Positions 9,701 through 18,118 of a stretch of DNA of 64,000 bases are shown piece after piece. Origin of the DNA: JADCRZ01 sp041751095 (lineage in GTDB: Bacteria; Bacteroidota; Bacteroidia; Chitinophagales; Chitinophagaceae); NCBI GenBank assembly GCA_041751095.1, contig JBGSYC010000294.1, positions 43,482-107,481 on the forward strand, written 5' to 3'. How positions within the stretch are numbered: the stretch's first letter is position 1; each line of letters begins with the position of its first letter. The notes below the pieces were generated by a model, which worked only from the letters and a program-made list of their open reading frames with translations, did no database searches and had not been told where the DNA came from. Both the position numbers and the translations under genes were made by a program.

Positions 9701-10089
9701 CCCTCAAGCGGTGCTCCACTTGCATCGGTTACTTTTCCGGTAATCAGGGCCATTTGTTTTATGCCTTCTCCAGCGTGGGTTGCCGTAACATCATCAATTA
9801 CCATCAGACCGGTATTCATGAATTCCTGCTGTCCCAGGGGAAGACCGGGCCTTTTTTGCTGGGGGCTTCCAAATGGTATTTTTGTGTAACCGTTTGTTTG
9901 GCTGTTGGTAATATCGGGTGAAGACCCCGTTGCGCCTGCCGCGATAGCGATCATTAAAACACCCGTTAATTGTAATAGGTGTACCAGCTTGGTAACCCGT
10001 AAAGAAAGCCGCTTATATAATCCGGGTGTGCCACAGATGAAAACCTTTTTAAACGAACACGTATGTGGACAGTGTAAATGATACATCAT
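6748..10089 (-). CDS. SusC/RagA-family TonB-dependent outer-membrane transporter
   Basis: 1113 residues. A long N-terminal region with a signal helix (LVHLLQLTGVLMIAIAAGATG) is followed by a CarboxypepD_reg-like domain (ITGKVTDASGAPLEGVSVKLKN), the SusC plug (VIVIGYGTQRRSEITGAIATVSG; LQGRAAGVNITPTSGQPG; LKDASAAAIYGARAANGVVL) and a large beta-barrel ending in the aromatic-terminated strand VEAGVQLDF. It imports SusD-bound ligands using TonB energy. No STN domain is seen, unlike the second SusC in this window. The start is uncertain: the annotated ATG gives an unusually long leader and an internal start nearer the signal helix is possible. First gene of the minus-strand operon; a 450-bp intergenic region separates it from the divergent 10540 gene. 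Confidence 0.95.
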   Translation of the reverse strand: MMYHLHCPHTCSFKKVFICGTPGLYKRLSLRVTKLVHLLQLTGVLMIAIAAGATGSSPDITNSQTNGYTKIPFGSPQQKRPGLPLGQQEFMNTGLMVIDDVTATHAGEGIKQMALITGKVTDASGAPLEGVSVKLKNSTSGTTTDGDGRFSVNASENQILMFSFVGYLTQEVRIKGQTAIDVRLLNEAKSLNDVIVIGYGTQRRSEITGAIATVSGKDLATITSGGIQEALQGRAAGVNITPTSGQPGGALDMNIRGVATFGNGNPLFVIDGVPVLTEGTSRNFNPLASIPPDIIQSIQILKDASAAAIYGARAANGVVLVTTNRGRAGKNQTQIKLSRGVSTVTNLLPLMNSAQYIPYATEAYVNAGRAIPVSFVEPLLSQNLKTNTDWQREGYSPAPIQNYFFSTSGGNEHATYAFSAGYLHEDGTLPQSGFKRYSTNINSDFNIGKKLKVGESIGLSRAVWTGTFNQASSSMRQLNQQSPTVPVYKADADGGFDGPRLQYSPVGRANTIGDFTLFENNNVLNKVIGNIYANYSIIPGLSNRFSVGGEISLGRTFNFIPTYQMGDRVNTLATLTEGRNDENVYLVENTTTYQKTFNDVHKITALVGFSQQQAWSKGTSVTVRNFQSNNLRTVAAGFEQRNISGDETGWAIRSQIGRLNYAYSNKYNLMAVIRRDGSSRFGSNNRYGVFPSVSASWIITGEPFAKRFSGLSNLTLRASYGKVGSQDISNFAQYATVNSGVNYIFGSAQILTPGATFLNMGNADLKWEVTTQTNIGLDASFFNRRLSFELDFYMKNTDDVLVQLPIPTTSGIRRTNGPFVNAGSMQNKGVELSINYQNTLLNGVNYSLSGNISTNRNRVTSLNSGRPIFAQLLSGKQSATTITKEGGEIGAFYGYVMEGVFRDQEDMAKHATQAGSAPGDVKFKDLDGNGVINTLDQTVIGSPTPDFAYGLNAAVNYKKFDLVIFFHGKQGQDLYNLVWADLNEGEGDNNATTDMLKRWTPANRETNVPRAVTGNPGQNTRPSTRFIEDGSFLRLQNVQLGYDLSPLLAKRLNLTRLRIYVSGQNLFTITSYRGYNPEIGKLNEGPRSSLTKGIDFAMYPIPRTVEAGVQLDF

Positions 10090-10539
10090 ATGCAGTTAGT
10101 TTTGATGATCGATCTTGAATATGTACCGGTTACTTCAGGGTTTCCCGTTGCCAAATGTTACCGTCTAATGCAGCCGGTATTGATGGTTGATTTGTGCTAT
10201 AGCTGATACAGGGTTTACCTGCAGGCAGGAAGGACTTTCTTCACTTTCCTTAACGGCTCATCCTCCCGTTTGTATTATCGCTCAAACATGAAATTAATCA
10301 AAAGGTAATCCCTTGTCAATGTTTACAGGTAAATATTTTCGAATGTTCTTCTTTTTTCTTTACCTGGAAGACAGGCGCAACCTTATAGGTTCTATCAGTT
10401 ATTTTTGCCGGTTGAGCGCCTGGTAACACAAGGTATTTTACATTGATAACGGCGCAATTTCGTCCAGTCTCTCTAACAAAGTTTTATTGCTTATTTTTAT
10501 CTGTGGAACCCGGGTAACTGCATTTCAACAACTGACCAT
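10090..10539. promoter_or_regulatory. Divergent intergenic region carrying promoters for both flanking operons
   Basis: No ORF is seen. Because transcription leaves in both directions, both promoters should be here. One match to the Bacteroidota -7 element (TAnnTTTG) on the plus strand is TATTTTTG at 10400-10407, 133 nt before the 10540 start, but I find no good TTTG at the -33 position, so this is a weak call. No exact -7 match was found for the minus strand. No clear operator repeat seen. Confidence 0.3.
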
Positions 10540-13500
10540 ATGTTTAAAGTTCAAATTATTCTCCCATGCTTTTTAGGTTGTTTGTTTTTCTTGCCTGGCT
10601 GTAAGAACAGTATTTCAAAACAAGCCGTAGTTAAAACCGACAGCACTCTTTATACCGGCGCGAAGTTTAATGAACACATACGGACAACAACGGCGCGCAC
10701 CCCTGAAGATGAAAGACTCGGCTTCAGGCTTCCTGAAGGCTTTGAAGTAAGCCTTTTTGCTTCGGAGCCCGATATCGGCAAGCCCATTAATTTTTCATTT
10801 GACGCCCGCGGCCGCATGTGGGTAACCCAGTCTTACGAATATCCGTTTCCCGCAGGCCCTGGCACCGGCAAAGACCGCATTACCATTCTTGAAGACACTG
10901 ACGACGATGGTAAAGCGGATAAGTTTACCCTTTTCAACGACACCCTGAACATTCCCATCGGCATCATGCCTGTAAATGGCGGCGCTATTGCTTACAGCAT
11001 TCCGAGCGTTTACATGTTTAGCGATTTCAATGGGGATGGTAAACCAGAAAAGCAGGAAAAAATATTAGGGCCGTTCGAGCACAAAGATACACATGGAATG
11101 GTCAATAATTTGGCTACCGGCTTCGACGGATGGATATACGCGTGCCATGGCTTTACCAACAGATCAAATATCGCAGGAGCTGACGGTGATTCTGTTCATT
11201 TAGTATCAGGCAACACCATAAGATTCCGGAAAGATGGCAGCCGTGTTGAACATCATACCTATGGAAGGATCAACCCTTTCGGCCTTGCCTTTGACGAATT
11301 AGGATACATATATTCTACCGACTGCCATACGTCACCTTTGTATCAATTGATTACAGGTGGCGATTATACGCAGTGGGGTAAGGAAGAAGGAATGGGGTTT
11401 GCCCCCGAAATGAAACCGCTGGAAAACGAAGCTACAGCCCTTGCCGGTATTGCCTACTATGGTGATGTGCAATATCCGGAGCAGTACAGGAAAAATTTAT
11501 TTGTAGGCGATGCAGTCTCTTCACGCGTATACAGGAACTCCTTCACCTTTAATGGTTCTACTCCGGTAGGGAAAAAAGAAGAGGACTTTGTATTAAGCGA
11601 AGACCCCTGGTTCAGGCCTGTGGACGTAAAAATGGGTCCTGACGGAGCGCTGTATATAGCTGACTTTTATAACAGTATCATTGGCCATTACGAGGTTCCC
11701 CTTGATCATCCTAAAAGAGACAAGATACGCGGAAGAATCTGGCGCATAACATATAACGGACAATCTCATCAGAATACTGACTGGACGAAGGCTACTATTG
11801 AAACACTTGTTGCGGCGCTTAAAGCGGACAACATTCGCAACCGGATGACGGCCGCAGACCTGCTTGTTGACCAGCACGGCGCGGCTGCGGTGAATCCGGT
11901 AAAAACATTGTTGGAAGAGCAGGGCACAACCGCCACAGCATACAGTCATGGCCTTTGGGTGCTCCAGCGCCTTGGCGCGCTCACAGAGGATATCATTAAA
12001 GTATCAGCAGATCATCGTGATTCCATTGTGCGCTTACATACCATACGCGTGCTGTCGGAACGTGAGGATACTTCGGAGGCTTTGTATCTGCTGGTTCGCA
12101 ATGCCCTTCAGGATGAAAATGCACACGTAAGAAGAGCGGCAGCAGAATTAATGGGCAGGTACATAAACATGAACAGTGTGGAAACACTGATATCATTTAG
12201 AAAAAATGTACCGGAGGAAGATTCTCATATCATTTATACAACAAGGCTGATCCTCCGCAACCTGTTAAGGCATCCGGCATTGATGAATGAAATCGTTTCA
12301 CGTCAATGGACGAACGAAGACGCTGCTGTGCTGTCAACTGTTTTAGTGGGAGTTCAGACGCCCGCTTCCGGAACTTTTTTATTCAATTATCTGAAAAACC
12401 GTGAACTTGCGGGTGAGGAACTTCCAAAAGCCTTCAGGCATATCGTCAGATTCATTCCTCCCGGTCAGATAAACGGGGTGATATCAACAGCAATGAAGCA
12501 GGCAGGTAGTGGATCAAAGCAGGAATATGTCATATTCAGAAGCCTCCGCGAAGGATTAGCAAGGAGAGGCGCCAGAGAAACTCCGGCGTTTATAGATTGG
12601 GGTAAGAACATCGCGGTAAATCTAATCAACAGCAATGCGGTTGTAAAAAAGGAGGATAAAAGGGAAGCAACCGATCAGAAGATATTTGCCGTTGACCTGG
12701 CGGGGGATTATAAAATAACATCTGCGGATACCCGGATTGTTGAAATAGCCAGGGACACCTCCAATCCCGAGAACCTGAGGGCAGCCGCAATAAAGGCGTT
12801 GATGAAAATGGAAGCGTCTAAATATGCTTCGCTTGCGGGAGAACTCCTACAGAGTGAAATGACAACCCCTGGTTTTAAAAGAAACGTCATTTCAGTGTTA
12901 AGCGAATTTCCCGGGCCTTCCGTAAACACCATGCTTGCCAATATCAGGAACGCTCCTCCCGATATGCAGCAGGGCATTGTTCTTGCTCTGGCAGGTTCGG
13001 GCACTGGCAGGGTTCTTCTTTTTGACAAGGTGAAAAAAGGTGAGATATTTCCAAGGGTGCTTGCCGAGCCGGGGGTTAAAGAAAGACTCATGCTGAACAG
13101 CTCACCACGGGAAAGATCCACCTATGCTGTGCTTACAGCCGGCGTGGACGAAATCGACAAAGAAAAGCAAAGCATTATAAGCGGCCGGATTTCGGACTTT
13201 AATAATCTCACAGAAAAACCTTCAGCCAATTCCGGCAGAAGTGTGTTTGTAAAAAATTGTGCTGCCTGTCACAGCATCAAAGGAGAAGGTGGAGCTATCG
13301 GGCCTCAACTCGATGGTGTTGGAAAGTGGGGAGTGGGACCTCTTACCGAAAAAATCCTGGATCCTAACCGCAATATATCGGAAAACTTCAGAAATTATAC
13401 ACTGAACTTAAAAGGCGGAAAAGTATTGTCAGGATTATACCGTCGGGACGAGGGCGAAGTGATTGTTTTTGCGGACGTATCAGGAAAAGAGTTCTCCGTT

Positions 13501-13626
13501 CCAAAAAAAGAAATTCTTGAAAAGACGGCTTCGAAGTATACACTTATGCCAGACCAGTTCCGGCATACCATTCCCCCCGAAGAATTTAATGCTTTGATCG
13601 CTTACCTGTTAACGCAAAAAAATTAA
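10540..13626 (+). CDS. Membrane-bound dehydrogenase-type lipoprotein with HEAT repeats and C-terminal cytochrome c
   Basis: 1028 residues with a lipoprotein signal (lipobox FFLPGC). Residues about 60-420 are a beta-propeller of the PVC-type membrane-bound dehydrogenase family (GFEVSLFASEPDIGKPINFSF; DARGRMWVTQSYEYP; PDGALYIADFYNSIIGHYE). A central helical region (about 430-860) has HEAT-like repeats (HVRRAAAELMGRY; NLRAAAIKALMKME). The C-terminus is a heme-binding domain with CAACH and a downstream methionine candidate, as in the TIGR02603-type heme domain, followed by LNLKGGKVLSGLYRRDEGE. Such proteins are abundant in Planctomycetes and some Bacteroidota and are thought to oxidise sugars or related compounds and pass electrons to a c-type cytochrome. 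First gene of a plus-strand set with an FG-GAP protein and a sulfatase, which points to glycan degradation. Confidence 0.88.
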   Translation: MFKVQIILPCFLGCLFFLPGCKNSISKQAVVKTDSTLYTGAKFNEHIRTTTARTPEDERLGFRLPEGFEVSLFASEPDIGKPINFSFDARGRMWVTQSYEYPFPAGPGTGKDRITILEDTDDDGKADKFTLFNDTLNIPIGIMPVNGGAIAYSIPSVYMFSDFNGDGKPEKQEKILGPFEHKDTHGMVNNLATGFDGWIYACHGFTNRSNIAGADGDSVHLVSGNTIRFRKDGSRVEHHTYGRINPFGLAFDELGYIYSTDCHTSPLYQLITGGDYTQWGKEEGMGFAPEMKPLENEATALAGIAYYGDVQYPEQYRKNLFVGDAVSSRVYRNSFTFNGSTPVGKKEEDFVLSEDPWFRPVDVKMGPDGALYIADFYNSIIGHYEVPLDHPKRDKIRGRIWRITYNGQSHQNTDWTKATIETLVAALKADNIRNRMTAADLLVDQHGAAAVNPVKTLLEEQGTTATAYSHGLWVLQRLGALTEDIIKVSADHRDSIVRLHTIRVLSEREDTSEALYLLVRNALQDENAHVRRAAAELMGRYINMNSVETLISFRKNVPEEDSHIIYTTRLILRNLLRHPALMNEIVSRQWTNEDAAVLSTVLVGVQTPASGTFLFNYLKNRELAGEELPKAFRHIVRFIPPGQINGVISTAMKQAGSGSKQEYVIFRSLREGLARRGARETPAFIDWGKNIAVNLINSNAVVKKEDKREATDQKIFAVDLAGDYKITSADTRIVEIARDTSNPENLRAAAIKALMKMEASKYASLAGELLQSEMTTPGFKRNVISVLSEFPGPSVNTMLANIRNAPPDMQQGIVLALAGSGTGRVLLFDKVKKGEIFPRVLAEPGVKERLMLNSSPRERSTYAVLTAGVDEIDKEKQSIISGRISDFNNLTEKPSANSGRSVFVKNCAACHSIKGEGGAIGPQLDGVGKWGVGPLTEKILDPNRNISENFRNYTLNLKGGKVLSGLYRRDEGEVIVFADVSGKEFSVPKKEILEKTASKYTLMPDQFRHTIPPEEFNALIAYLLTQKN

Positions 13627-13708
13627 TTAAACAAAATTGAAGCAATACCTGTGCTGGTTAACTTAATATGGAAAAAAAAATTGGCTTTGAAATTTATTCC
13701 CGTTTTTT

Positions 13709-14950
13709 ATGAAACATAAAACAAAAAATCTGATGACTGACATGCTAAGTATTCAAAAGCCAGGTGTAACGCGGCTAATGGTGATTGCGGGTTTACAAAT
13801 GATGAGCCTGATTTCCCTGGCGCAGGCAGGTAGTGGTCATTCAAATACCGTGCAATTCAAAAAGCATACGCTTACCACTGAATTCATTTCGGAAGGGGTA
13901 GCCGTTGGCGACGTGAACAAAGACGGAAAAATTGATGTGATGGCGGGTGCATATTGGTTTGAAGCTCCTTCATGGAAACGGCATGAGCTTGCTAAAGGAG
14001 AAAAATTTAATGGGAACACCGGTTACAGTAACTCATTTCTGAATTACGGTATGGATGTCAACCGGGATGGCTGGGTTGATATGATCCGGATCGGCTTTCC
14101 CGGGGAGGCCACGATGTGGTATGAGAATCCGAAAAACAAAAAAGGATTATGGAAGGCCCACATGGTTTACCCTTCCGTAGGAAATGAATCTCCTGCACTT
14201 TTGGATGTGAATGGTGATGGAACAATGGATCTTATATGTGCAGACTCAGACAAGAAAAAAGTAATCTGGGTTAGTGCGCCGGTAAACAAGAACGATACCG
14301 GCTGGACTTCATTTGTGATCAGTTCGGATACGGTTCGCGGAACGCACAGGTATACCCACGGATTAGGACTTGGAGATATCAACCTCGATGGACGCAGAGA
14401 TGTGCTGATAAAGGAGGGCTGGTGGGAAGCGCCCGCAAACCCAAAGCAGGCAAACTGGACATTTCACCCGGCGGGGTTAGGAGAGGAGTGTTCGCAAATG
14501 TATACCATGGACCTGGATGGGGACGGAGACCAGGATGTGATCAGTTCTTCCGCACACAAGTACGGCATCTGGTGGCACGAGCAGGATAAAGACGGCGAAG
14601 GAAAAATGACATGGAAGCTACATGAGATCAGCAAAGCTTTTTCGCAGACACATGGTCTTGCCTTAACGGACATTAATGGCGATGGCCATTCCGACCTGGT
14701 AACCGGTAAACGATATTTTGCTCATAACGGAAAGGATCCGGGAGCTTTTGAACCGGCGGTTTTGTACTGGTTCGAATATAAACCCGGGAAAAAGCCCACA
14801 TGGATTCCTCACCAGATAGACGATAATTCCGGTGTCGGTCTGCATGTGGTTACGCAGGACGTCACCAGGGATAAATTAATCGACATCATCGTTGCCAATA
14901 AAAAAGGCGTGTATGTGTTTGAACAGATGAAAGCAGCAAGTGGGAGGTAG
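13709..14950 (+). CDS. Exported FG-GAP/VCBS-repeat protein
   Basis: 413 residues. The N-terminal hydrophobic segment (about residues 17-40, ending in SLAQA) is a signal peptide. The mature part repeats the FG-GAP/VCBS pattern with calcium-loop motifs (GDVNKDGKIDVMAG; DVNRDGWVDMIRIG; DVNGDGTMDLICAD; DINLDGRRDVLIKEGWWE; DLDGDGDQDVISSS; DINGDGHSDLVTGKRY), giving about seven blades of an integrin-like propeller. These proteins bind Ca2+ and often occur next to the PVC-type dehydrogenase, as here (82-nt gap). No catalytic motif is visible, so a binding or scaffolding role outside the cytoplasm is likely. The ATG at 13709 is followed by a longish leader and a start at 13733 (ATGACTGAC) is also possible. 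Confidence 0.85.
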   Translation: MKHKTKNLMTDMLSIQKPGVTRLMVIAGLQMMSLISLAQAGSGHSNTVQFKKHTLTTEFISEGVAVGDVNKDGKIDVMAGAYWFEAPSWKRHELAKGEKFNGNTGYSNSFLNYGMDVNRDGWVDMIRIGFPGEATMWYENPKNKKGLWKAHMVYPSVGNESPALLDVNGDGTMDLICADSDKKKVIWVSAPVNKNDTGWTSFVISSDTVRGTHRYTHGLGLGDINLDGRRDVLIKEGWWEAPANPKQANWTFHPAGLGEECSQMYTMDLDGDGDQDVISSSAHKYGIWWHEQDKDGEGKMTWKLHEISKAFSQTHGLALTDINGDGHSDLVTGKRYFAHNGKDPGAFEPAVLYWFEYKPGKKPTWIPHQIDDNSGVGLHVVTQDVTRDKLIDIIVANKKGVYVFEQMKAASGR

Positions 14951-14957
14951 GAAGGGG

Positions 14958-15102
14958 GGTATGGGGTGTGAGGTATGGGGTATGAGGTATGGGGTATGAG
15001 GTACGGGGTATATCGAAGCTATACTGTCTTAAATAAATAAATGTTTACCAGTTGTGTTCCCAAAAAAAATTTCCTCATACCTCATACCCCATACCTCATA
15101 CC
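14958..15102. repeat. Heptad repeat GGTATGR in inverted arrangement
   Basis: About eight tandem copies of the 7-mer GGTATGR run from 14958 to 15013. Four complementary copies (YCATACC) lie at 15075-15102. The three heptamers at 14979-14999 are a perfect 21-bp inverted match to 15082-15102, so a long hairpin with a loop of about 80 nt can form. It sits between the FG-GAP stop and the sulfatase start, and its second arm lies inside the sulfatase's open frame, before the likely true ATG. The G-rich strand could also form G-quadruplex structures. Possible roles are termination or attenuation, or a mobile short repeat; I cannot tell which. Confidence 0.8.
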
Positions 15103-15113
15103 CTGTGGATAGT

Positions 15114-16652
15114 ATGCCTTTACGCATTCAATTAACATATTTCCTGTTTCTTATTCTCGCCGCGGCGTTTTGTAGCGGCGCTTATGCACAGAAAAAAGCT
15201 GAAAGCAGGCCGAAGCATAATGTGCTCTTTATATTTGTTGATGATCTTCGCCCTGAACTTGGCTGTTATGGAAGCAGGGATGTTCGTTCTCCCAATATAG
15301 ACAGGCTTGCGTCCAATGCTGTAATATTCACAAAACAGTTTGTGACTGTTCCGACGTGTGGGCCTTCCCGGGCATGCCTTCTCACGGGGATGCGTCCACG
15401 AACAGCGGTTGAACTTTCGAATGACGTGCTTGAATTAAAATTGGAGGCGAATGTGGAAAGGCAGGTTCCTGAAACGTTTGTTGATTTGCTGCGTATGAAA
15501 GGATACTACACTGTAGGAATCGGCAAGATCAGCCATTCACCTGACGGATATATCTATAAATACCGGGAGCCTAAAGGTAAAAACCGGGAACTGCCCCGAA
15601 GCTGGAATGAAATGCTGCTAAATGCGGGAAAATGGGGAACCGGATGGAATGCTTTCTTTGGATACGCAGACGGGTCGAACCGGAATGACCTGGTAAACCA
15701 GGTGAAACCATATGAGGATGCCGACGTAGATGACGAAGGCTATCCTGACGGGTTAACGGCTTCGCTTGCCGTTGAAAAATTAAAGCAACTGCATCAAAAG
15801 AACCAGCCGTTTTTTTTGGGAGTGGGCTTTTTTAAACCGCATTTGCCATTCAATGCTCCGAGGAAGTACTGGGATTTGTATGACCCATCAGCGATAAGCT
15901 TAACACCTTCTCCGGGAACGCCTTATGAGGTTAATAAGGCAAGCCTGCATGAGAGCGGAGAATTTAATACCGGCTACAGGTTGGGGGATGAAAAAGCCTC
16001 CCTGGCGAAACCTTTAACTGATGCATATGCCAGGAAACTCAGGCATGCCTATTATGCAGGGATAAGTTATGTGGATGCTCAGGTGGGAAAGGTATTAGCT
16101 GCCCTGCGTGAACTTGGCCTTGAAAAAAATACGATTGTTGTGTTATGGGGTGATCACGGCTGGCACCTTGGAGATAACAGGGTGTGGGGCAAACATACCT
16201 TGTCGGAATGGGCATTAAGAAGTCCGTTAATCATCAAAGCTCCGGGCATCAGTAAAGCAGCCGTATGCGACAAAGTGGTAAGTTCCATCGATGTCTACCC
16301 TACCATTACAGAGCTCTGCGGGTTTGCCATGCCGGTTAAAACCGACGGCCGGAGCCTCGTTCCGTTGCTGAAAGACCCAGGTAGCAAACATTGGAAAAAC
16401 AATGCTTACAGCTATTTCAATAAAGGGATAAGCGTTCGTACGGGCGATTACCGGATTACAAAATATTTCCGCAAAGAAATGCCTGACGTGGAATTGTACG
16501 ACCATAAGACTGATCCTTATGAAAATAACAATATCGCAGCATCGCATCCGGGTATTGTAACACGCCTGCTTCCGGTATTGGAAAAGGGAAATACGGGGCT
16601 TTATAATTTCCCCCGGGCAAAAGCACCGCATACCTCCGGCACGCCGCAATAG
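15114..16652 (+). CDS. Sulfatase, iduronate-2-sulfatase-like
   Basis: 512 residues from the ATG at 15114. The frame is open further upstream to 15054, but that extension translates the heptad repeat (SYLIPHTSYP), while 15114 is followed directly by a signal peptide (LTYFLFLILAAAFCSGAYAQ). The alkaline-phosphatase-like fold is shown by NVLFIFVDDLRPELGCYG (metal-binding DD), the formylglycine motif CGPSR with Cys82 and LLTG after it, GIGKI(S)H, KPHLPF and WGDHGWHLGD. This layout is that of iduronate-2-sulfatase-like sulfatases (S1 family). Maturation needs a formylglycine-generating enzyme; none is in the window. It probably removes sulfate from a glycan handled by the neighbouring dehydrogenase and FG-GAP protein. 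Convergent with the 2-hydroxyacid dehydrogenase. Confidence 0.92.
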   Translation: MPLRIQLTYFLFLILAAAFCSGAYAQKKAESRPKHNVLFIFVDDLRPELGCYGSRDVRSPNIDRLASNAVIFTKQFVTVPTCGPSRACLLTGMRPRTAVELSNDVLELKLEANVERQVPETFVDLLRMKGYYTVGIGKISHSPDGYIYKYREPKGKNRELPRSWNEMLLNAGKWGTGWNAFFGYADGSNRNDLVNQVKPYEDADVDDEGYPDGLTASLAVEKLKQLHQKNQPFFLGVGFFKPHLPFNAPRKYWDLYDPSAISLTPSPGTPYEVNKASLHESGEFNTGYRLGDEKASLAKPLTDAYARKLRHAYYAGISYVDAQVGKVLAALRELGLEKNTIVVLWGDHGWHLGDNRVWGKHTLSEWALRSPLIIKAPGISKAAVCDKVVSSIDVYPTITELCGFAMPVKTDGRSLVPLLKDPGSKHWKNNAYSYFNKGISVRTGDYRITKYFRKEMPDVELYDHKTDPYENNNIAASHPGIVTRLLPVLEKGNTGLYNFPRAKAPHTSGTPQ

Positions 16653-16723
16653 AGGAGCACATGAAAGATGCGCTTGCGGGTTGTTCACAGCGGAGGAGGC
16701 ACATTCACAAAAAGATATTTACG

Positions 16724-17830
16724 TCAATACCCCTTTGCTTTATCCACCACGTTCATCAGCGGCAGGCCTTCACAATACCTCCTTACGTTTTCAGCAATGA
16801 GCGCGATAAGCCTGGTCTGCCTGATGGGTGCAGCACCTGAATTATGGGGAGTAATGACGAGGTTGGAACAGGTCCAGAGCGGGTGATCCGGAGGCAGCGG
16901 CTCAGGATTGGTTACGTCGAGCCCCGCCCCCCTAATCCGGTTTTGTTTAAGCGCATTTACGAGGGCATCGTGGTCTACAAGTCCTCCGCGAGATACGTTT
17001 ATAAAGTATGAGCCGGGCTTCATTTTATTAAACACTTCGCTATTAAACATTCCTCTGGTTTCCTTTGTCAGCGGGGCCGCGCTCATTAATACATCTGCCT
17101 GTGGCACCATATTCATCAGCCAGGCCGGGTCATGTAGTTCAGCTACAAATTCAGGTTTAGGTAGTGGCTTGGCATCGGTAGCCAGCACACGCATCTGGAA
17201 ACCGTAATGAAGGCGGCGCGCGGTTTCGGACCCGATTCCTCCCATCCCGACAATACCAATGGTTTTTCCATAAAGATCGTCTAACACAACATTATCAGGA
17301 ACCTGGGTCCACTTGCGTTCGTGAAAGGCCGGAATGGAAACCTGGGTTAATCCCCGTGTTAAACTTAAGAGTAGCCCAATGGCACTTTCAGCGATCACCG
17401 GGGCAAAAATACGCTGCATGTTCGTGAGGATACACGGATGTTCAACAAGCTCTTTGGGCATGTTCTCAACACCGGCACCAGGTGCCTGCACCCACTTCAG
17501 CTTCTTTGCCTGCAACAGCGCAGCACCACTTACCGGACCCAGAACAACCTCCGCATCCGCGAAATGTTTCATCTCCTTTGCGTCGGAAAAAAGCTGCAAT
17601 TCTACGTTCTTCCCCGCCGATTTTATTTGTTCCGCTTCGGCTTTTGAGATATTCATGGTGCACACAATTTTCACCGGCCCGGCTGGTTTCCGGGTTTCCT
17701 GTATATTGCCTGAGACAGCCACCGGGATATTTGCAAGGCTTGACAATGGGCTTAGCTGCGTAGTCGCCACAGCTCCTGTAACGGCCAGGGTAGAAAAGAA
17801 TTTACGGCGGGGGAGATTCTCTTTTTCCAT
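16724..17830 (-). CDS. D-2-hydroxyacid dehydrogenase family protein with Tat-like signal
   Basis: 368 residues. The catalytic core is that of the NAD-dependent D-isomer-specific 2-hydroxyacid dehydrogenases: a Rossmann nucleotide loop TIGIVGMGGIGSETARR, and the catalytic Arg in NVSRGGLVD, Glu in DVTNPEPLPPDHPLW and His in ITPHNSG. All three catalytic residues are present, so it should be active. The N-terminus PRRKFFSTLAVTGAVATTQL is a twin-arginine-type signal followed by a hydrophobic segment, which would place a nicotinamide enzyme outside the cytoplasm. About 50 residues precede the catalytic domain. It reduces 2-oxo acids or oxidises hydroxy acids; substrate unknown. It stands alone on the minus strand. 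Confidence 0.88.
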   Translation of the reverse strand: MEKENLPRRKFFSTLAVTGAVATTQLSPLSSLANIPVAVSGNIQETRKPAGPVKIVCTMNISKAEAEQIKSAGKNVELQLFSDAKEMKHFADAEVVLGPVSGAALLQAKKLKWVQAPGAGVENMPKELVEHPCILTNMQRIFAPVIAESAIGLLLSLTRGLTQVSIPAFHERKWTQVPDNVVLDDLYGKTIGIVGMGGIGSETARRLHYGFQMRVLATDAKPLPKPEFVAELHDPAWLMNMVPQADVLMSAAPLTKETRGMFNSEVFNKMKPGSYFINVSRGGLVDHDALVNALKQNRIRGAGLDVTNPEPLPPDHPLWTCSNLVITPHNSGAAPIRQTRLIALIAENVRRYCEGLPLMNVVDKAKGY

Positions 17831-18118
17831 GTTAATAGCTTTAAAGAAAGTAATAAGGCAGGTGAGCGAACACGCCTCCTTTAGCAGATTTTTTCATCCA
17901 AATATAGCTACACTTAAGAAGAATTTACGATTGTGTTGGATATTTAGCGACGTTTCCCTCTTCTTCCAGGGGAGATAAGAAGAGCGATGAATAATTAAGA
18001 TAATAATGAAGCATTCTTGCAAAACATTCCGGTTATATAAAAAGCCCGATAAGGTCTGTGGCTGCCTGCCTCAGGCGCTTTTTGGAGAATGTATCAATAA
18101 CTGCTTTAACTTTATACC

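Noticed and set aside
9206..9889. 227-codon ORF antisense to the SusC gene
   Set aside because: It is the reverse complement of strongly conserved SusC coding sequence and has no recognisable protein character.
15054..15113. Upstream extension of the sulfatase ORF
   Set aside because: It translates the heptad repeat and pushes the signal peptide inward; ATG 15114 is the better start.
17334..17978. 214-codon ORF opposite the 2-hydroxyacid dehydrogenase
   Set aside because: Shadow of a clearly coding gene on the other strand.
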